Position numbers and translations under genes: made by a program
Notes under the pieces: model-generated
What the model saw: the letters and a program-made list of their open reading frames with translations, nothing else
What the model was told of the DNA's origin: nothing
Databases searched by the model: none
Part shown: positions 6,156 to 13,813 of the stretch, piece after piece
Layout: each line of letters starts with the position of its first letter
Position numbering within the stretch: the first letter of the stretch is position 1
IMG/VR virus record: IMGVR_UViG_3300037508_000466
Coordinates: 1 to 57,895 of that record
Source of the DNA: a virus
Direction: 5' to 3' (one strand)
DNA: 57,895 nucleotides

Positions 6156-6250
6156 AAAATCGGCATAAAATCGTCATCAAAATCGTCATAAAATCGGCAT
6201 GAACTAGAACTCTCTCTTCTTGCAACATAGTTGCATAAAAAAATCGTCAT
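6156..6250 (+). repeat. iteron-like 11-bp repeats
   Basis: AAAATCG(G/T)CAT occurs at 6156-6166, 6167-6177, 6179-6189 and 6190-6200 in near-perfect tandem (one extra base between the second and third), and again at 6240-6250. An inverted relative (CCGATTTTATGAC) lies near 6268-6280. Iterons of this kind are bound by replication initiators or repressors. Confidence 0.8.
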
Positions 6251-6409
6251 ATCAACCCGATTTTGAACCGATTTTATGACACTTAACTCTCTGATTATGA
6301 ACAAATTCCAATTTTTTTTAAAATAATGATAAAGTTTAAAAAAAAGAGTTCTACGTATATAGAAATATGGCCAAAAAAAATCGGATTTTCGTCATGGGGT
6401 CTTTTTCCG

Positions 6410-6417
6410 TATCTTCG
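6410..6417 (+). promoter_or_regulatory. Bacteroidota-type -7 box directly before groEL
   Basis: TATCTTCG fits TAnnTTTG with one mismatch and ends only 4 bp before the groEL ATG, which would give a leaderless or nearly leaderless transcript. No clear -33 TTTG is seen. Confidence 0.4.
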
Positions 6418-6421
6418 CCCT

Positions 6422-7915
6422 ATGGTAATTTTATATAATGATGCCCGCAGTAAGCTCGCCTCGGGTATTAAGCAGATGGCTTCGGCTGTCAAGAGCACAT
6501 TAGGACCTGGTGGCAACACTGTTGTCATTGATGCTGGTCCGGAGATGAGATTTGTAGGTGGTTTCACCATCACGAAGGATGGTGTGACTGTTGCGCGGTC
6601 CATTAAGTTGGATGATCCTGTCGAGAATCTTGCTGTCCGGATTATGCGTCAGGTTTCCGAGTTGTCTGCGAGTCGTGCTGGTGATGGGACTACTACTGCT
6701 GTTGTGTTAGCGGAGGCGTTGATTAGTGCTGGGGGTGGCCTCTCTCTTTCGGAGACGCGGGAGCTTCAGCGTCTTGCGGCATCTGCTGTCAAGATACTAC
6801 GTGGTCGGGCTCGGCCTCTGGTCACTTCGGACGGTCTGTTGAGTATTGCGACGATATCTGCGAATGGTGATGCTGAGATGGGCGCTCTGATTGCTGATGC
6901 TTACGAGCATGTTGGCAAGGGTGGCATAGTTGTGGCTGAGAAGGGTCAGGGTACGACTTGTACGTTGGACAAGCGTCGTGGGGTGAGGTTCCAGCGTGGG
7001 TATGCGTCGCGTGTGTTCGTGAACGACCAGAGTAACGACTCTGTGGTCTTCGACAATGCGTTGCTGTTGGTGATTGACGGTCCTGTGAACAACATCTTGC
7101 ACATTGAGACCATCATCAGGGGGGTGATTGCGTCGGGGGATCCTCTGGTCATCATCGGTGATGTCAGCGACCAGGTGGTGATGACTCTGGCGGCTAACGT
7201 CGTGAAGAATGGCATGCGGTTCGCTGTGGTGGCTCCGCCGAGCTTCGGGTGGCGTCGTCAGGAGCTGATGGAGGACTTGGCTCTCGTTACGGGGGCTAAG
7301 TTGTTCAGTGAGCGCACTGGTGATGACTTGAGTATTGCGACTATGGCTGACCTTGGCCGTGTCAACCGCATCAGCATCACGCGTGATGAGACCACTGTGA
7401 CTCTGGGTGACATTGTCCCCGATGAGAGCCGTATTGCTCAGGTTGAGAAGCAGGGTGGTGAGAACGCTGCGGACCGGCTGGCGATGCTGCGTGGTCTGGC
7501 GTCTGTCATACAGGTGGGTGCGCACACTGACGTCGAGCAGAAGGAGCTGTACGACAGGATGGAGGACAGTATCTGTGCTGTCCGCTCTGCTATGGAGGGT
7601 GGCATCCTGCCTGGTGGTGGTGTGGCGCTGCGTGATGTAGCTGCTGACATGGAGGCTGACTTTGATGACAGCCCGGCGTTGCGTGTGCTGACTAAGGCGT
7701 TGCGTGAGCCGATGCGTGTTCTGTACGAGAACGCTGGTATGGAGCTGCCTGAGGGTCCGCTGCCACATGACTACGGCATGTGTCTGGTGACTGGTATCGC
7801 TGGTGACATGTACGACCTTGGCGTCATCGACCCGGCGTTGGTGACGATATCGGCGCTTGAGGGTGCTGTGAGTGTGGCGTCTACTGTGTTGGGGTCTAAC
7901 GCTGTGGTGCTGTGA
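6422..7915 (+). CDS. groEL: phage-encoded chaperonin GroEL, 497 aa
   Basis: A group I chaperonin that would form the ATP-driven folding ring. Start chosen at 6422 because GroEL similarity begins there (YNDARSKLASGIKQMASAVK corresponds to the GroEL N-terminal helix); the frame is open further upstream. Nucleotide-binding features are present: TLGP, ITKDGVTVA, the catalytic loop GDGTTTAVVLAEAL, GILPGGGVAL, and VIDPALVT near the C-terminus. The equatorial aspartate in RMEDSICAV is kept. It is about 50 residues shorter than bacterial GroEL, with a shortened segment between apical and intermediate parts (around EKQGGENAADRL) and no GGM tail. GC content is clearly higher than in most neighbouring genes. 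It overlaps groES (GTG start inside its stop). Presumably folds capsid or other phage proteins with the co-encoded GroES. Confidence 0.95.
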   Translation: MVILYNDARSKLASGIKQMASAVKSTLGPGGNTVVIDAGPEMRFVGGFTITKDGVTVARSIKLDDPVENLAVRIMRQVSELSASRAGDGTTTAVVLAEALISAGGGLSLSETRELQRLAASAVKILRGRARPLVTSDGLLSIATISANGDAEMGALIADAYEHVGKGGIVVAEKGQGTTCTLDKRRGVRFQRGYASRVFVNDQSNDSVVFDNALLLVIDGPVNNILHIETIIRGVIASGDPLVIIGDVSDQVVMTLAANVVKNGMRFAVVAPPSFGWRRQELMEDLALVTGAKLFSERTGDDLSIATMADLGRVNRISITRDETTVTLGDIVPDESRIAQVEKQGGENAADRLAMLRGLASVIQVGAHTDVEQKELYDRMEDSICAVRSAMEGGILPGGGVALRDVAADMEADFDDSPALRVLTKALREPMRVLYENAGMELPEGPLPHDYGMCLVTGIAGDMYDLGVIDPALVTISALEGAVSVASTVLGSNAVVL

Positions 7916-8178
7916 AGGCGGTAGGGCGATACGTTGTGGTGGACCCGGTGCAGGGTCGCCCACAGAGTGGTGAGTTGGTGCTCAGCGTCAAGGATGCTGA
8001 CGACATCAGGTACCGGCACGGTGATGTCATTGCTGTCGGTGATCAGTGCTCGCCGGTGCTTGCCCCCGGGCAGCTGGTGGCATACGACAAGAACGCTGGC
8101 TTCAGGCTGATTATTGAGGACCGTCAGTTGCTCGTGATAACTGATCGTGATATCTGTGCTGTCTTACGAGAGAGTTGA
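7912..8178 (+). CDS. groES: phage co-chaperonin GroES, 88 aa
   Basis: GroES-type lid protein for the ring encoded just upstream. Starts at a GTG that overlaps the groEL TGA. Family features: N-terminal strand GRYVVVDP, a short mobile loop containing LVL in SGELVLSVKD (the equivalent of the IVL that docks on GroEL), HGDVIAVGD, a roof region, PGQLVAYDKNAGF and the C-terminal strand DICAVLRES. At 88 residues it is slightly shorter than bacterial GroES (about 97). Physical linkage strongly suggests it works with the phage GroEL. Confidence 0.92.
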   Translation: MKAVGRYVVVDPVQGRPQSGELVLSVKDADDIRYRHGDVIAVGDQCSPVLAPGQLVAYDKNAGFRLIIEDRQLLVITDRDICAVLRES

Positions 8179-8554
8179 TGATGCGAATGCGTGTGCGCAT
8201 CTTGCGCATGCGTGTTGAGTTGGTGGGCTCGGTCATCCAGGGCACGCGCTCGGGCATGACGCGTCTTAGGGCGCACCACTCCTTGATGTCGCGTACAAGC
8301 TGGTGTCCTCTCGGGGAGAGTGAGTGAAGGCGACGGGGGGTCTCGGTGACAACTGAGATCCACCCCTCGCGGATGAGGGCGCTGGTGACATAGCCAGAGC
8401 CATCGGAGCCGGCGAAGACCTCGCGGAGTTCTCTGATGGTGAGGTAGGGTTCATCGTGCATCCAGAGCATGGCGTCTAGTTCCTTGATGGAGAGGCCATA
8501 GGTCATGGAGACGTAGTAGCGGACGGCAGTCCAGTATTTAAGTGGGTTCGTCAA
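8111..8554 (-). CDS. winged-helix (MarR-like) DNA-binding protein, antisense to groES end
   Basis: A minus-strand gene convergent with groES and overlapping its 3' end by 68 bp. The sequence KYWTAVRYYVSMTYGLSIKE followed by LDAMLWMHDEPYLTIRELRE, then GYVTSALIREGWISVVTE and LHSLSPRGHQLVRDIKEW, reads as a helix-turn-helix with a recognition helix, wing and C-terminal helix, like MarR-type phage regulators. Start uncertain: a TTG at 8554 keeps the full N-terminal helix, an ATG at 8506 is the alternative. Frame remains open far upstream but there it lies antisense to the 45-aa gene. Possibly a regulator of the structural genes; targets unknown. Confidence 0.7.
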   Translation of the reverse strand: MTNPLKYWTAVRYYVSMTYGLSIKELDAMLWMHDEPYLTIRELREVFAGSDGSGYVTSALIREGWISVVTETPRRLHSLSPRGHQLVRDIKEWCALRRVMPERVPWMTEPTNSTRMRKMRTRIRIINSLVRQHRYHDQLSRATDGPQ

Positions 8555-8562
8555 AACGTGAT

Positions 8563-8570
8563 TATATTTG
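8563..8570 (+). promoter_or_regulatory. Bacteroidota -7 promoter box
   Basis: Perfect TATATTTG 15 bp before the ATG of the 45-aa gene, in an intergenic position; probably drives the first structural-region genes. Confidence 0.6.
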
Positions 8571-8585
8571 TGGCAAAAATACGAG

Positions 8586-8723
8586 ATGCCACTAACGAAA
8601 TCTGTGTCTAAGAACATCGCCGAGCTGACGAGGGCAAACAGAAGTAAGCCCGCAGGCAAGAAGCGTAGTCGTGAGCAGATAGCGGCGATTGCATACTCGG
8701 CAGCTAAGAAGAAGAATAAATGA
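8586..8723 (+). CDS. small basic phage protein, 45 aa
   Basis: Begins MPLTKSVSKNIAELTRAN and continues RSKPAGKKRSREQIAAIAYS, ending in KKKNK. I recognise this as a short basic family frequent in environmental phages (conserved core N-I-x-E-L ... KKRSREQI-A-IA), function unknown. It lies immediately downstream of a TATATTTG box, and its TGA overlaps the next gene's ATG. Confidence 0.8.
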   Translation: MPLTKSVSKNIAELTRANRSKPAGKKRSREQIAAIAYSAAKKKNK

Positions 8724-9007
8724 ACAAGGACAGTATGCCATGTAACAAGCCTAGGCCATCGACGAGCCCAGGCAAGAAGAGGATGGTGAAGGGGTGTGAA
8801 GGTGGTCAGGAGAAGATCATACACTTCGGTGCGAAGGGGTACGGCCACAACTACAGTGATGCCGCCCGTAAGAGCTTCAAGGCGCGTCATAACTGTGACA
8901 CGGCTACGAGTAAGCTGACAGCGCGTTACTGGGCGTGTAAGAACTTGTGGGCAGGCAAGGGGGGCAGCACTGCGTCATCGCCGAAAGGTAGGAGGGGGAA
9001 GTACTGA
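8720..9007 (+). CDS. conserved phage protein with IHFGAKGYGHNYSDAARKS motif, 95 aa
   Basis: A cysteine-containing basic protein. The core IIHFGAKGYGHNYSDAARKS followed by FKARHNCDTATSKLTARYWA and CKNLW is strongly conserved in a family of environmental phage proteins, usually encoded near structural genes; function unknown. Start at the ATGA overlap (8720) or at the internal Met at 8735 (MPCNKPRPS), which matches the usual family N-terminus. Probably a minor virion or DNA-associated protein, by inference from position and charge. Confidence 0.85.
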   Translation: MNKDSMPCNKPRPSTSPGKKRMVKGCEGGQEKIIHFGAKGYGHNYSDAARKSFKARHNCDTATSKLTARYWACKNLWAGKGGSTASSPKGRRGKY

Positions 9008-9231
9008 TGAGGAAGACGGCGAGATATTACGCGGACAATCCTGGCGCTAGGCGCAGGAAGGTGGAGTACGACAAAAAGTATCACAGCACGCCTGAGCGTA
9101 GGCGTTACAGAGCGGAGTTGGTGCAGAAGAACCGCGAGATGGGCACCAAGGGTGATGGCATGGACGTGTCGCACCAGAAGGGCGGTAAGGTCATTCTTGA
9201 GAAACAATCAACAAACAGAGCAAGGAAATGA
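9007..9231 (+). CDS. small basic conserved phage protein, 74 aa
   Basis: Very basic, beginning MRKTARYYADNPGARRRKVE and containing GDGMDVSHQKGGKVILEKQS. This family occurs next to the IHFGAKGYGH protein in many environmental phages. The charge suggests nucleic-acid contact; function unknown. One-base overlap with the upstream TGA (TGATG) and an ATGA overlap with the next gene. Confidence 0.8.
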   Translation: MRKTARYYADNPGARRRKVEYDKKYHSTPERRRYRAELVQKNREMGTKGDGMDVSHQKGGKVILEKQSTNRARK

Positions 9232-9509
9232 AAGAGTTACTGAATGAAATCGGTATTAACCTATCGCTGACATTAGCTGGACTTGGTGGCAGTATTGTCA
9301 CGCTGTGGGCAAAGCGTAAGACGATGAACTGGATGGAGCAGGCGGTCACTATATTCTCGGGCACATTGTCTGCGAACTACCTGACGCCACTCGTTGTGTC
9401 GTACTTAAATATGAAGCCGGAGGCTGAGTATGGCGTAGCGTTCATCATAGGATTCGGAGGACTTAAAGCTGTTGAATATGTCTACGACAAGTACTTCTCA
9501 AAAAAATAA
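9228..9509 (+). CDS. putative holin / small membrane protein, 93 aa
   Basis: Hydrophobic segments at about residues 10-29 (INLSLTLAGLGGSIVTLWA), 38-60 (AVTIFSGTLSANYLTPLVVSY) and 69-82 (YGVAFIIGFGGLKAV) followed by a charged tail (DKYFSKK). Size and topology fit a class I holin, and lysis-related spanin lies downstream, but other small membrane roles are possible. Overlaps the following gene by 38 bp. Confidence 0.6.
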   Translation: MKELLNEIGINLSLTLAGLGGSIVTLWAKRKTMNWMEQAVTIFSGTLSANYLTPLVVSYLNMKPEAEYGVAFIIGFGGLKAVEYVYDKYFSKK

Positions 9510-9663
9510 TGACAAGGGTGCTGGCGACACGCTGGCGCGGATCTTCACGATGACTGGCGTGAAGAAGGCAGTCGAGGTGATATCGGAAGCAACCGGTATT
9601 GAATGTGGCTGCGACAAGAGGCAAGAGCAACTAAACAAAATATTTCCATATAAACAACAATAA
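9472..9663 (+). CDS. small phage protein with GIECGCDKRQEQLNKIFPY tail, 63 aa
   Basis: Conserved C-terminal motif: C-G-C followed by RQEQLNKIFPY, preceded by a helical segment TMTGVKKAVEVISEATG. Such proteins follow small membrane proteins in the lysis/structural cassettes of environmental phages. The cysteines may bind metal. Function unknown. It overlaps the putative holin out of frame; an alternative Met at 9478 is possible. Confidence 0.7.
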   Translation: MNMSTTSTSQKNNDKGAGDTLARIFTMTGVKKAVEVISEATGIECGCDKRQEQLNKIFPYKQQ

Positions 9664-9665
9664 AC

Positions 9666-12656
9666 ATGGCACTAGAACAAGTATCAGCTTATATTTTCAC
9701 TCCTTCGGTAACTACTGGAACTCAGCAGTATGCCGCTCAGTTGGTTATTCCGGGGAGATGGAATATTGGACAAATCCGGAGGATTGTCAATTCAACGAGG
9801 AACAAGCTGATGTACAGCGATGAGCACGAGAAACTCATTGGCACGATAACATTCAACACATACAACCAGACGATTCCAACTGGAATGCCGACAACTCTTG
9901 TGCAGAGGGCTGGTGGGGTGACTATGTTCAATTTGCTCATGGACACGTCGTATATGCAAGCAACGGATGTTCTTGAGATTTTGGTTGAAAAGAAGGAGCA
10001 GGTTATGCGGCCATTTGACTTTGGAACGGACGCTATTGAGCGCATTCGTGTGTCTGATCCCAAGTCAATGATTGATGCTGACTTTGAGTATGGCTTGCAG
10101 CCCACAAAATGGGCGTCTTACGGCTTAAACCGGTACTTCCCATCAATTCTTGAGCTTCAGAGTAATGACCTTGTCGTTACGGCCATATCATCCGATGGAA
10201 CGACTACTTCAAGTACAAATTCGTTGATTACAGTTACGACATCAAGTGCGCATGGTATCACAACGGCTGGAACTCCAATCCACGTCGCTGGTACAAGTCA
10301 AACTGTTGCCCTTGGCGTAGGTGGTTCAGATGGTGGGTTTTTAGTTGAGACGTTTGGTAGTCCGACTCAGTTTACATACAGGGCTAAAACAACCGTAACA
10401 TCGGGCTCGATTTTAGCAGACAATATTGTCCTTCGTAGGTGTGTGTTTGCTACAAACGTTAGTATTCCAATTACCAACCCAACAGGGATACATACTGCCG
10501 GAACATCAGTGACAATCACGTCAACAAGCCCTCACAACCTTGTGCCTGGCACGCCTATTCTCGTTAGGGTTACTAGTGGAACTAATACCCTTCAGGCTCA
10601 AGGGTCATTTTATGTGGCGTCAGTGCCAACAGCGACAACATTTACATTTGTAACTAGGCAGTGGACATCTGGAACTGGAGGCAGTGCCGTTGACTTTACC
10701 GGCTGTACAATGACAGTCACAACTAACTCAGATGGATTGGCACAGCCTAGACCTTGGGATGGTGGCGTACAGATTTATGCGGCTAGTGCATCGCATGGTG
10801 CTTGTATTGTTCGTTCAACGAAGAAATATAACCGTTATCAGTCTGGTAAAGGGTATCTGTGGTCATCCGGCGTATTGTTCAGGCCAAATTATGACATTCG
10901 TAGCATTTCAGCTAATGGAACGGCTATTGGCTCTACCGTTACTGTTACTGTTGATGGAGTGCCTCACGGCCTTCAATCTGGTGCAACAGTTAGAATAGTA
11001 GGCATATCTACATCTGGATACGATGGAACGTATACTGTGGCAACCGTAGCAACAAGTCCATATGTTTTCACATTTGCAAATACAGCAACCCTTGGTTCAA
11101 TAACAACTACTTATACACCGGGAACTGATCCTAAAGTTATTGTAACTGCTTGGTCTGGTTCTGTTGTTCGTGCTGGTCCTTTTGATGACCAGAATGGCAT
11201 GTTCTTCGAATACGATGGGGCTACATTCTGGGCTGTTCGCCGAAGTGCTGTATTTCAACTTGTTGGTACACTGGCTATAACTGCTGGAAGTACGACAGTT
11301 ACTGGTACTGATACTAAATTTATTGAGCAACTTCGTGTTGGTACCAAGATTGTAATCAAGGGCATGACATATTTGGTTGCTTCAATATCCAGCAACACTT
11401 CGATGACTATCTCTCCGGATTATCGCCCAAGTATAAATGCCTCTGGAGTAAAGGGGAGTATTGTTCGTGAAACTCGTATTTCTCAAGCCAACTGGAACAT
11501 TGATACCTGCGATGGCACTGGCGGCATAAACAACCCAAGTGGATTTCTACTTGACTTAAACACCATGCAAATGGTGGGCATTCAGTACACATGGTATGGT
11601 GCAGGATTTATTGACTGGATGATTCGTGGTGCTGACGGTAATTGGCTAATGGTTCATAGGCTCAAGAACAACAACGTCAACTACGAGGCGCACATGCGTA
11701 CAGGTAACTTGCCGGTTCGTTATTCTGTTGAGAATGAAGGAGCATATACCTATTTGACCGCATCGCTTGCGGCTGGAGCAACTACTGCAACTGTTGCTAG
11801 TACGGCGGAGTTCCCTGGGTCGGGCACGCTTCTGATTGACCAAGAGATTATTAGTTACACCGGAAAAACATCAAGTCCGCCTACATTTACCGGATTAACC
11901 AGAGCTGCAACATTGAGTAAGTTCCAAGGGGGTCTATTAAGAAGCTTTACCGGTTCCGTAGATAGCACACACAATACACCAACAGCAGGTGCTACAAACG
12001 GCCCTGGAGTAGTTCTTATCCGAAACACTTGCAGCCCATCGCTTGTACACTGGGGCTCGGCTCTTGTAATGGATGGCGGCTTTGACTCTGACCGTGGTTA
12101 TATCTTCAACTATCAAAGAGTAGGTCTATCATTAACAACGGCTACTCAAACTGCATTTTTGATTCGATTAGCACCATCCGTGTCGGCTGGTCTTGTAGGT
12201 GTTCTTGGAAATAGAGACCTCATTAACAGAGCTCAATTTTTGTTGCAAGCCGTAGGGGTTGACGTGGATAATGGTGTTAATGCTGGCGCTGTGATTATTG
12301 AGGGTGTTGTTAACCCAACGAATATTAGTGCAGTAACGTGGCTTGATGTGAATGCTACGGCACAGGGATCACAGCCATCATTTGCCCAGGTTGCAACGTC
12401 TTGGACGGGAGGTGTTGCTACTGGTGGTGAGCAAATTTTCGCCTTTGCCGCTCCGGCTCCATCAGGAACCTCTTCACAATGGGGGGCAGTAAACGACAGG
12501 CTTGATTTGAGTCCGTTGAAAGAGTTGACAAATTCGCCGATTGGTGGAGATGGCGTATATCCGGATGGACCTGAAGTTCTTGCCATAAACGTAAGGCTTA
12601 GAAACGGAACCGCTAACGGAACTGTACTCCTCAGATGGTCAGAAGCGCAGGCATAA
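9666..12656 (+). CDS. large virion structural protein with HG/HN beta modules, 996 aa
   Basis: A 996-residue beta-rich protein rich in Thr, Ser and Gly. The N-terminus (YIFTPSVTTGTQQYAAQLV, residues about 8-26) begins a domain of about 170 residues. Then come at least three copies of a module with a His-Gly or His-Asn turn: SAHGITTAGTPIHV (near residue 197), SPHNLVPGTPILV (near 289) and VPHGLQSGATVRIV (near 428), each ended by a T-x-F-T/V-F strand. A further related stretch is VTGTDTKFIEQLRVG. The same module is inserted into one of the small paralogs at 24690. Probably a virion or tail-associated protein; I cannot name its role. The stop overlaps the spanin gene by 22 bp. Confidence 0.8.
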   Translation: MALEQVSAYIFTPSVTTGTQQYAAQLVIPGRWNIGQIRRIVNSTRNKLMYSDEHEKLIGTITFNTYNQTIPTGMPTTLVQRAGGVTMFNLLMDTSYMQATDVLEILVEKKEQVMRPFDFGTDAIERIRVSDPKSMIDADFEYGLQPTKWASYGLNRYFPSILELQSNDLVVTAISSDGTTTSSTNSLITVTTSSAHGITTAGTPIHVAGTSQTVALGVGGSDGGFLVETFGSPTQFTYRAKTTVTSGSILADNIVLRRCVFATNVSIPITNPTGIHTAGTSVTITSTSPHNLVPGTPILVRVTSGTNTLQAQGSFYVASVPTATTFTFVTRQWTSGTGGSAVDFTGCTMTVTTNSDGLAQPRPWDGGVQIYAASASHGACIVRSTKKYNRYQSGKGYLWSSGVLFRPNYDIRSISANGTAIGSTVTVTVDGVPHGLQSGATVRIVGISTSGYDGTYTVATVATSPYVFTFANTATLGSITTTYTPGTDPKVIVTAWSGSVVRAGPFDDQNGMFFEYDGATFWAVRRSAVFQLVGTLAITAGSTTVTGTDTKFIEQLRVGTKIVIKGMTYLVASISSNTSMTISPDYRPSINASGVKGSIVRETRISQANWNIDTCDGTGGINNPSGFLLDLNTMQMVGIQYTWYGAGFIDWMIRGADGNWLMVHRLKNNNVNYEAHMRTGNLPVRYSVENEGAYTYLTASLAAGATTATVASTAEFPGSGTLLIDQEIISYTGKTSSPPTFTGLTRAATLSKFQGGLLRSFTGSVDSTHNTPTAGATNGPGVVLIRNTCSPSLVHWGSALVMDGGFDSDRGYIFNYQRVGLSLTTATQTAFLIRLAPSVSAGLVGVLGNRDLINRAQFLLQAVGVDVDNGVNAGAVIIEGVVNPTNISAVTWLDVNATAQGSQPSFAQVATSWTGGVATGGEQIFAFAAPAPSGTSSQWGAVNDRLDLSPLKELTNSPIGGDGVYPDGPEVLAINVRLRNGTANGTVLLRWSEAQA

Positions 12657-13021
12657 TAGTCCTGCTTCTTCTTGCCTCTTGCAGTCGCAAGGCGACGGTT
12701 ACGGAGTACGTGAAGCAGATTCAGATCGACACGATACAGATGCCGGTCTACACGACGACATACATCCCGGTTGAGTGTGACTCAGCCGGGGTGTTGAAGG
12801 CTTTTAAATACGAAACAGCATCAGGTCCTGTTAAGGTCTCTTTATTTTCAGACAGCGGCAGGGTTGTCGTGAAGTTGAAGGTTGACACTGTCGTTCAGCG
12901 ATATCGAGGGGATACTGTCTATCGTGAGATTGTGAAGACTAAGACTGTTGTGCCTAAGTGGGTTTTCGCTGTCGTTGCGCTTTGTGTTATATTTGTGGCA
13001 TTAACCATAGTGTTTAGGTGA
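12635..13021 (+). CDS. unimolecular spanin (u-spanin), 128 aa
   Basis: N-terminal lipoprotein signal GIIVLLLLASC with cleavage before Cys16, a periplasmic stretch with predicted beta strands (residues about 20-105), and a C-terminal transmembrane helix WVFAVVALCVIFVALTIVF. Outer-membrane lipid anchor plus inner-membrane C-terminal helix in one chain of about 130 residues is exactly the design of the T1 gp11 u-spanin, which fuses inner and outer membranes in the last step of lysis. Overlaps the upstream structural gene out of frame and the following gene by one base. Confidence 0.85.
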   Translation: MVRSAGIIVLLLLASCSRKATVTEYVKQIQIDTIQMPVYTTTYIPVECDSAGVLKAFKYETASGPVKVSLFSDSGRVVVKLKVDTVVQRYRGDTVYREIVKTKTVVPKWVFAVVALCVIFVALTIVFR

Positions 13022-13224
13022 TGAAGAAAACCCCTGGTCCATTTTCTCACAAGAAGAATCCGATAGACTTGGTTCGTAATGGCAGGAAGATTGGAGAGGC
13101 CACTGGTGGTGAGTATATTCTAAATCCCAGTCAAGTGTCCAAGATTAAGGGGCTGGCCGTAAAAAATAACAAGGATGGATTACATAGTTATATTTGCAGC
13201 ATCATTAAAAAATTCGAGAAATGA
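13021..13224 (+). CDS. small conserved phage protein, 67 aa
   Basis: Starts at an ATG that shares its A with the spanin TGA (a GTG three bases earlier is the alternative). Contains the segment GEATGGEYILNPSQVSKIKG, a pattern I have seen in short proteins of environmental phages, and ends IIKKFEK. Basic; role unknown. A TATATTTG at about 13187-13194 inside the gene might be a promoter or chance. Confidence 0.65.
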   Translation: MKKTPGPFSHKKNPIDLVRNGRKIGEATGGEYILNPSQVSKIKGLAVKNNKDGLHSYICSIIKKFEK

Positions 13225-13382
13225 AAGGCTGTTCAAAATGCAAAAACAAAACCTGTACCTGTGATATGAAAAACACCAAGTATGCTAAGGGCGGTAAGAC
13301 GCCAATGAAACCCACCACCTATGCTAAAGGCGGTAAGTCTCCTCTACCTGGAATGAAAAAGCCTAAATCATCTTGCAAATGA
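13221..13382 (+). CDS. Cys-rich small protein with YAKGGK repeats, 53 aa
   Basis: Short gene with ATGA overlaps at both ends. It begins MKGCSKCKNKTCTCDMKNT (five cysteines counting the C-terminal one, in a C-x2-C-x4-C-x-C pattern) and contains the repeated motif YAKGGKTPM / YAKGGKSPL. Cys clusters suggest metal binding or disulfide links. YAKGGK-type motifs recur in virion-region proteins of environmental phages; function unknown. Confidence 0.7.
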   Translation: MKGCSKCKNKTCTCDMKNTKYAKGGKTPMKPTTYAKGGKSPLPGMKKPKSSCK

Positions 13383-13813
13383 AAAAGAAATCATATAGTA
13401 CTGGAGGTAAAGTAACTCCATTTGGCCAGGCTTTCTCTGGTGCTAGAAAAGCAGGCAAAGAGACATTCACATTTGGTGGTAAGTCATATCACACTAGAAC
13501 AAAGGAGGAAGAGGATGCTAGGATAGCATCTGGTAGACCGTCATCCTACATCCCTATTGAGAAAATGCCGAGTGGTAAAATGGCGACTTCTGTGACGAGC
13601 TCTTCTGTTAATAATAAAGTGGCTACAGAGCTAAAGTCAGCTCCCGCCGCAAAAAAAGCGACTACAGAGCCAAAATCAGCCACATCAATGGACAGAAAAG
13701 CGTATAGAGAACAGGCTAAAAGCTCTGTCCCAACAAGAAAGGAAGCGAGATTTGAAAGATTCAAAGATCGTGTTGATGCAAGAATGGAAAGGAAAAGAAA
13801 AAGAAGATCGTAA
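13379..13813 (+). CDS. basic low-complexity structural-region protein, 144 aa
   Basis: Start set at the ATG (13379) overlapping the previous stop. N-terminus KKKSYSTGGKVTPFGQAF, then FTFGGKSYHTRTKEE, a Ser/Thr/Ala-rich middle with two copies of ATTEPKSA-like text, and a very basic C-terminus (RMERKRKRRS). Similar GGK-motif proteins accompany virion genes in environmental phages. Could bind DNA or the capsid interior; no clear domain. Confidence 0.7.
   Translation: MKKKSYSTGGKVTPFGQAFSGARKAGKETFTFGGKSYHTRTKEEEDARIASGRPSSYIPIEKMPSGKMATSVTSSSVNNKVATELKSAPAAKKATTEPKSATSMDRKAYREQAKSSVPTRKEARFERFKDRVDARMERKRKRRS

Larger units (their letters stand above)
5713..6421. other. non-coding divergence/putative origin region
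   Basis: No credible gene in about 700 bp. It holds an inverted repeat CGGACAA-TT-TTGTCCG (5804-5819), two 30-bp direct repeats (5839-5868, 5890-5919), a G5/C5 hairpin near 6040-6053, a 32-bp perfect palindrome (6107-6138) and iteron-like repeats (6156-6250), all between divergent operons. This concentration is typical of a replication origin or master control region. Confidence 0.55.

Noticed and set aside
6326-6421. N-terminal extension of groEL frame
   Set aside because: The 32 extra residues are AT-rich and unlike GroEL; family similarity and a -7 box place the start at 6422.
6797-7963. 388-codon minus-strand frame opposite groEL
   Set aside because: Low-complexity His/Arg/Gln-rich translation of the complementary strand of a real, GC-rich gene.
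8555-8890. Upstream part of the minus-strand wHTH frame
   Set aside because: This part is antisense to two well-supported small plus-strand genes (8586-8723 and 8720-9007) and reads as random hydrophobic sequence.
12988-12995. TATATTTG inside the spanin gene as promoter
   Set aside because: It lies in the codons of the transmembrane helix, where V-I-F text easily produces it by chance; no -33 element seen.
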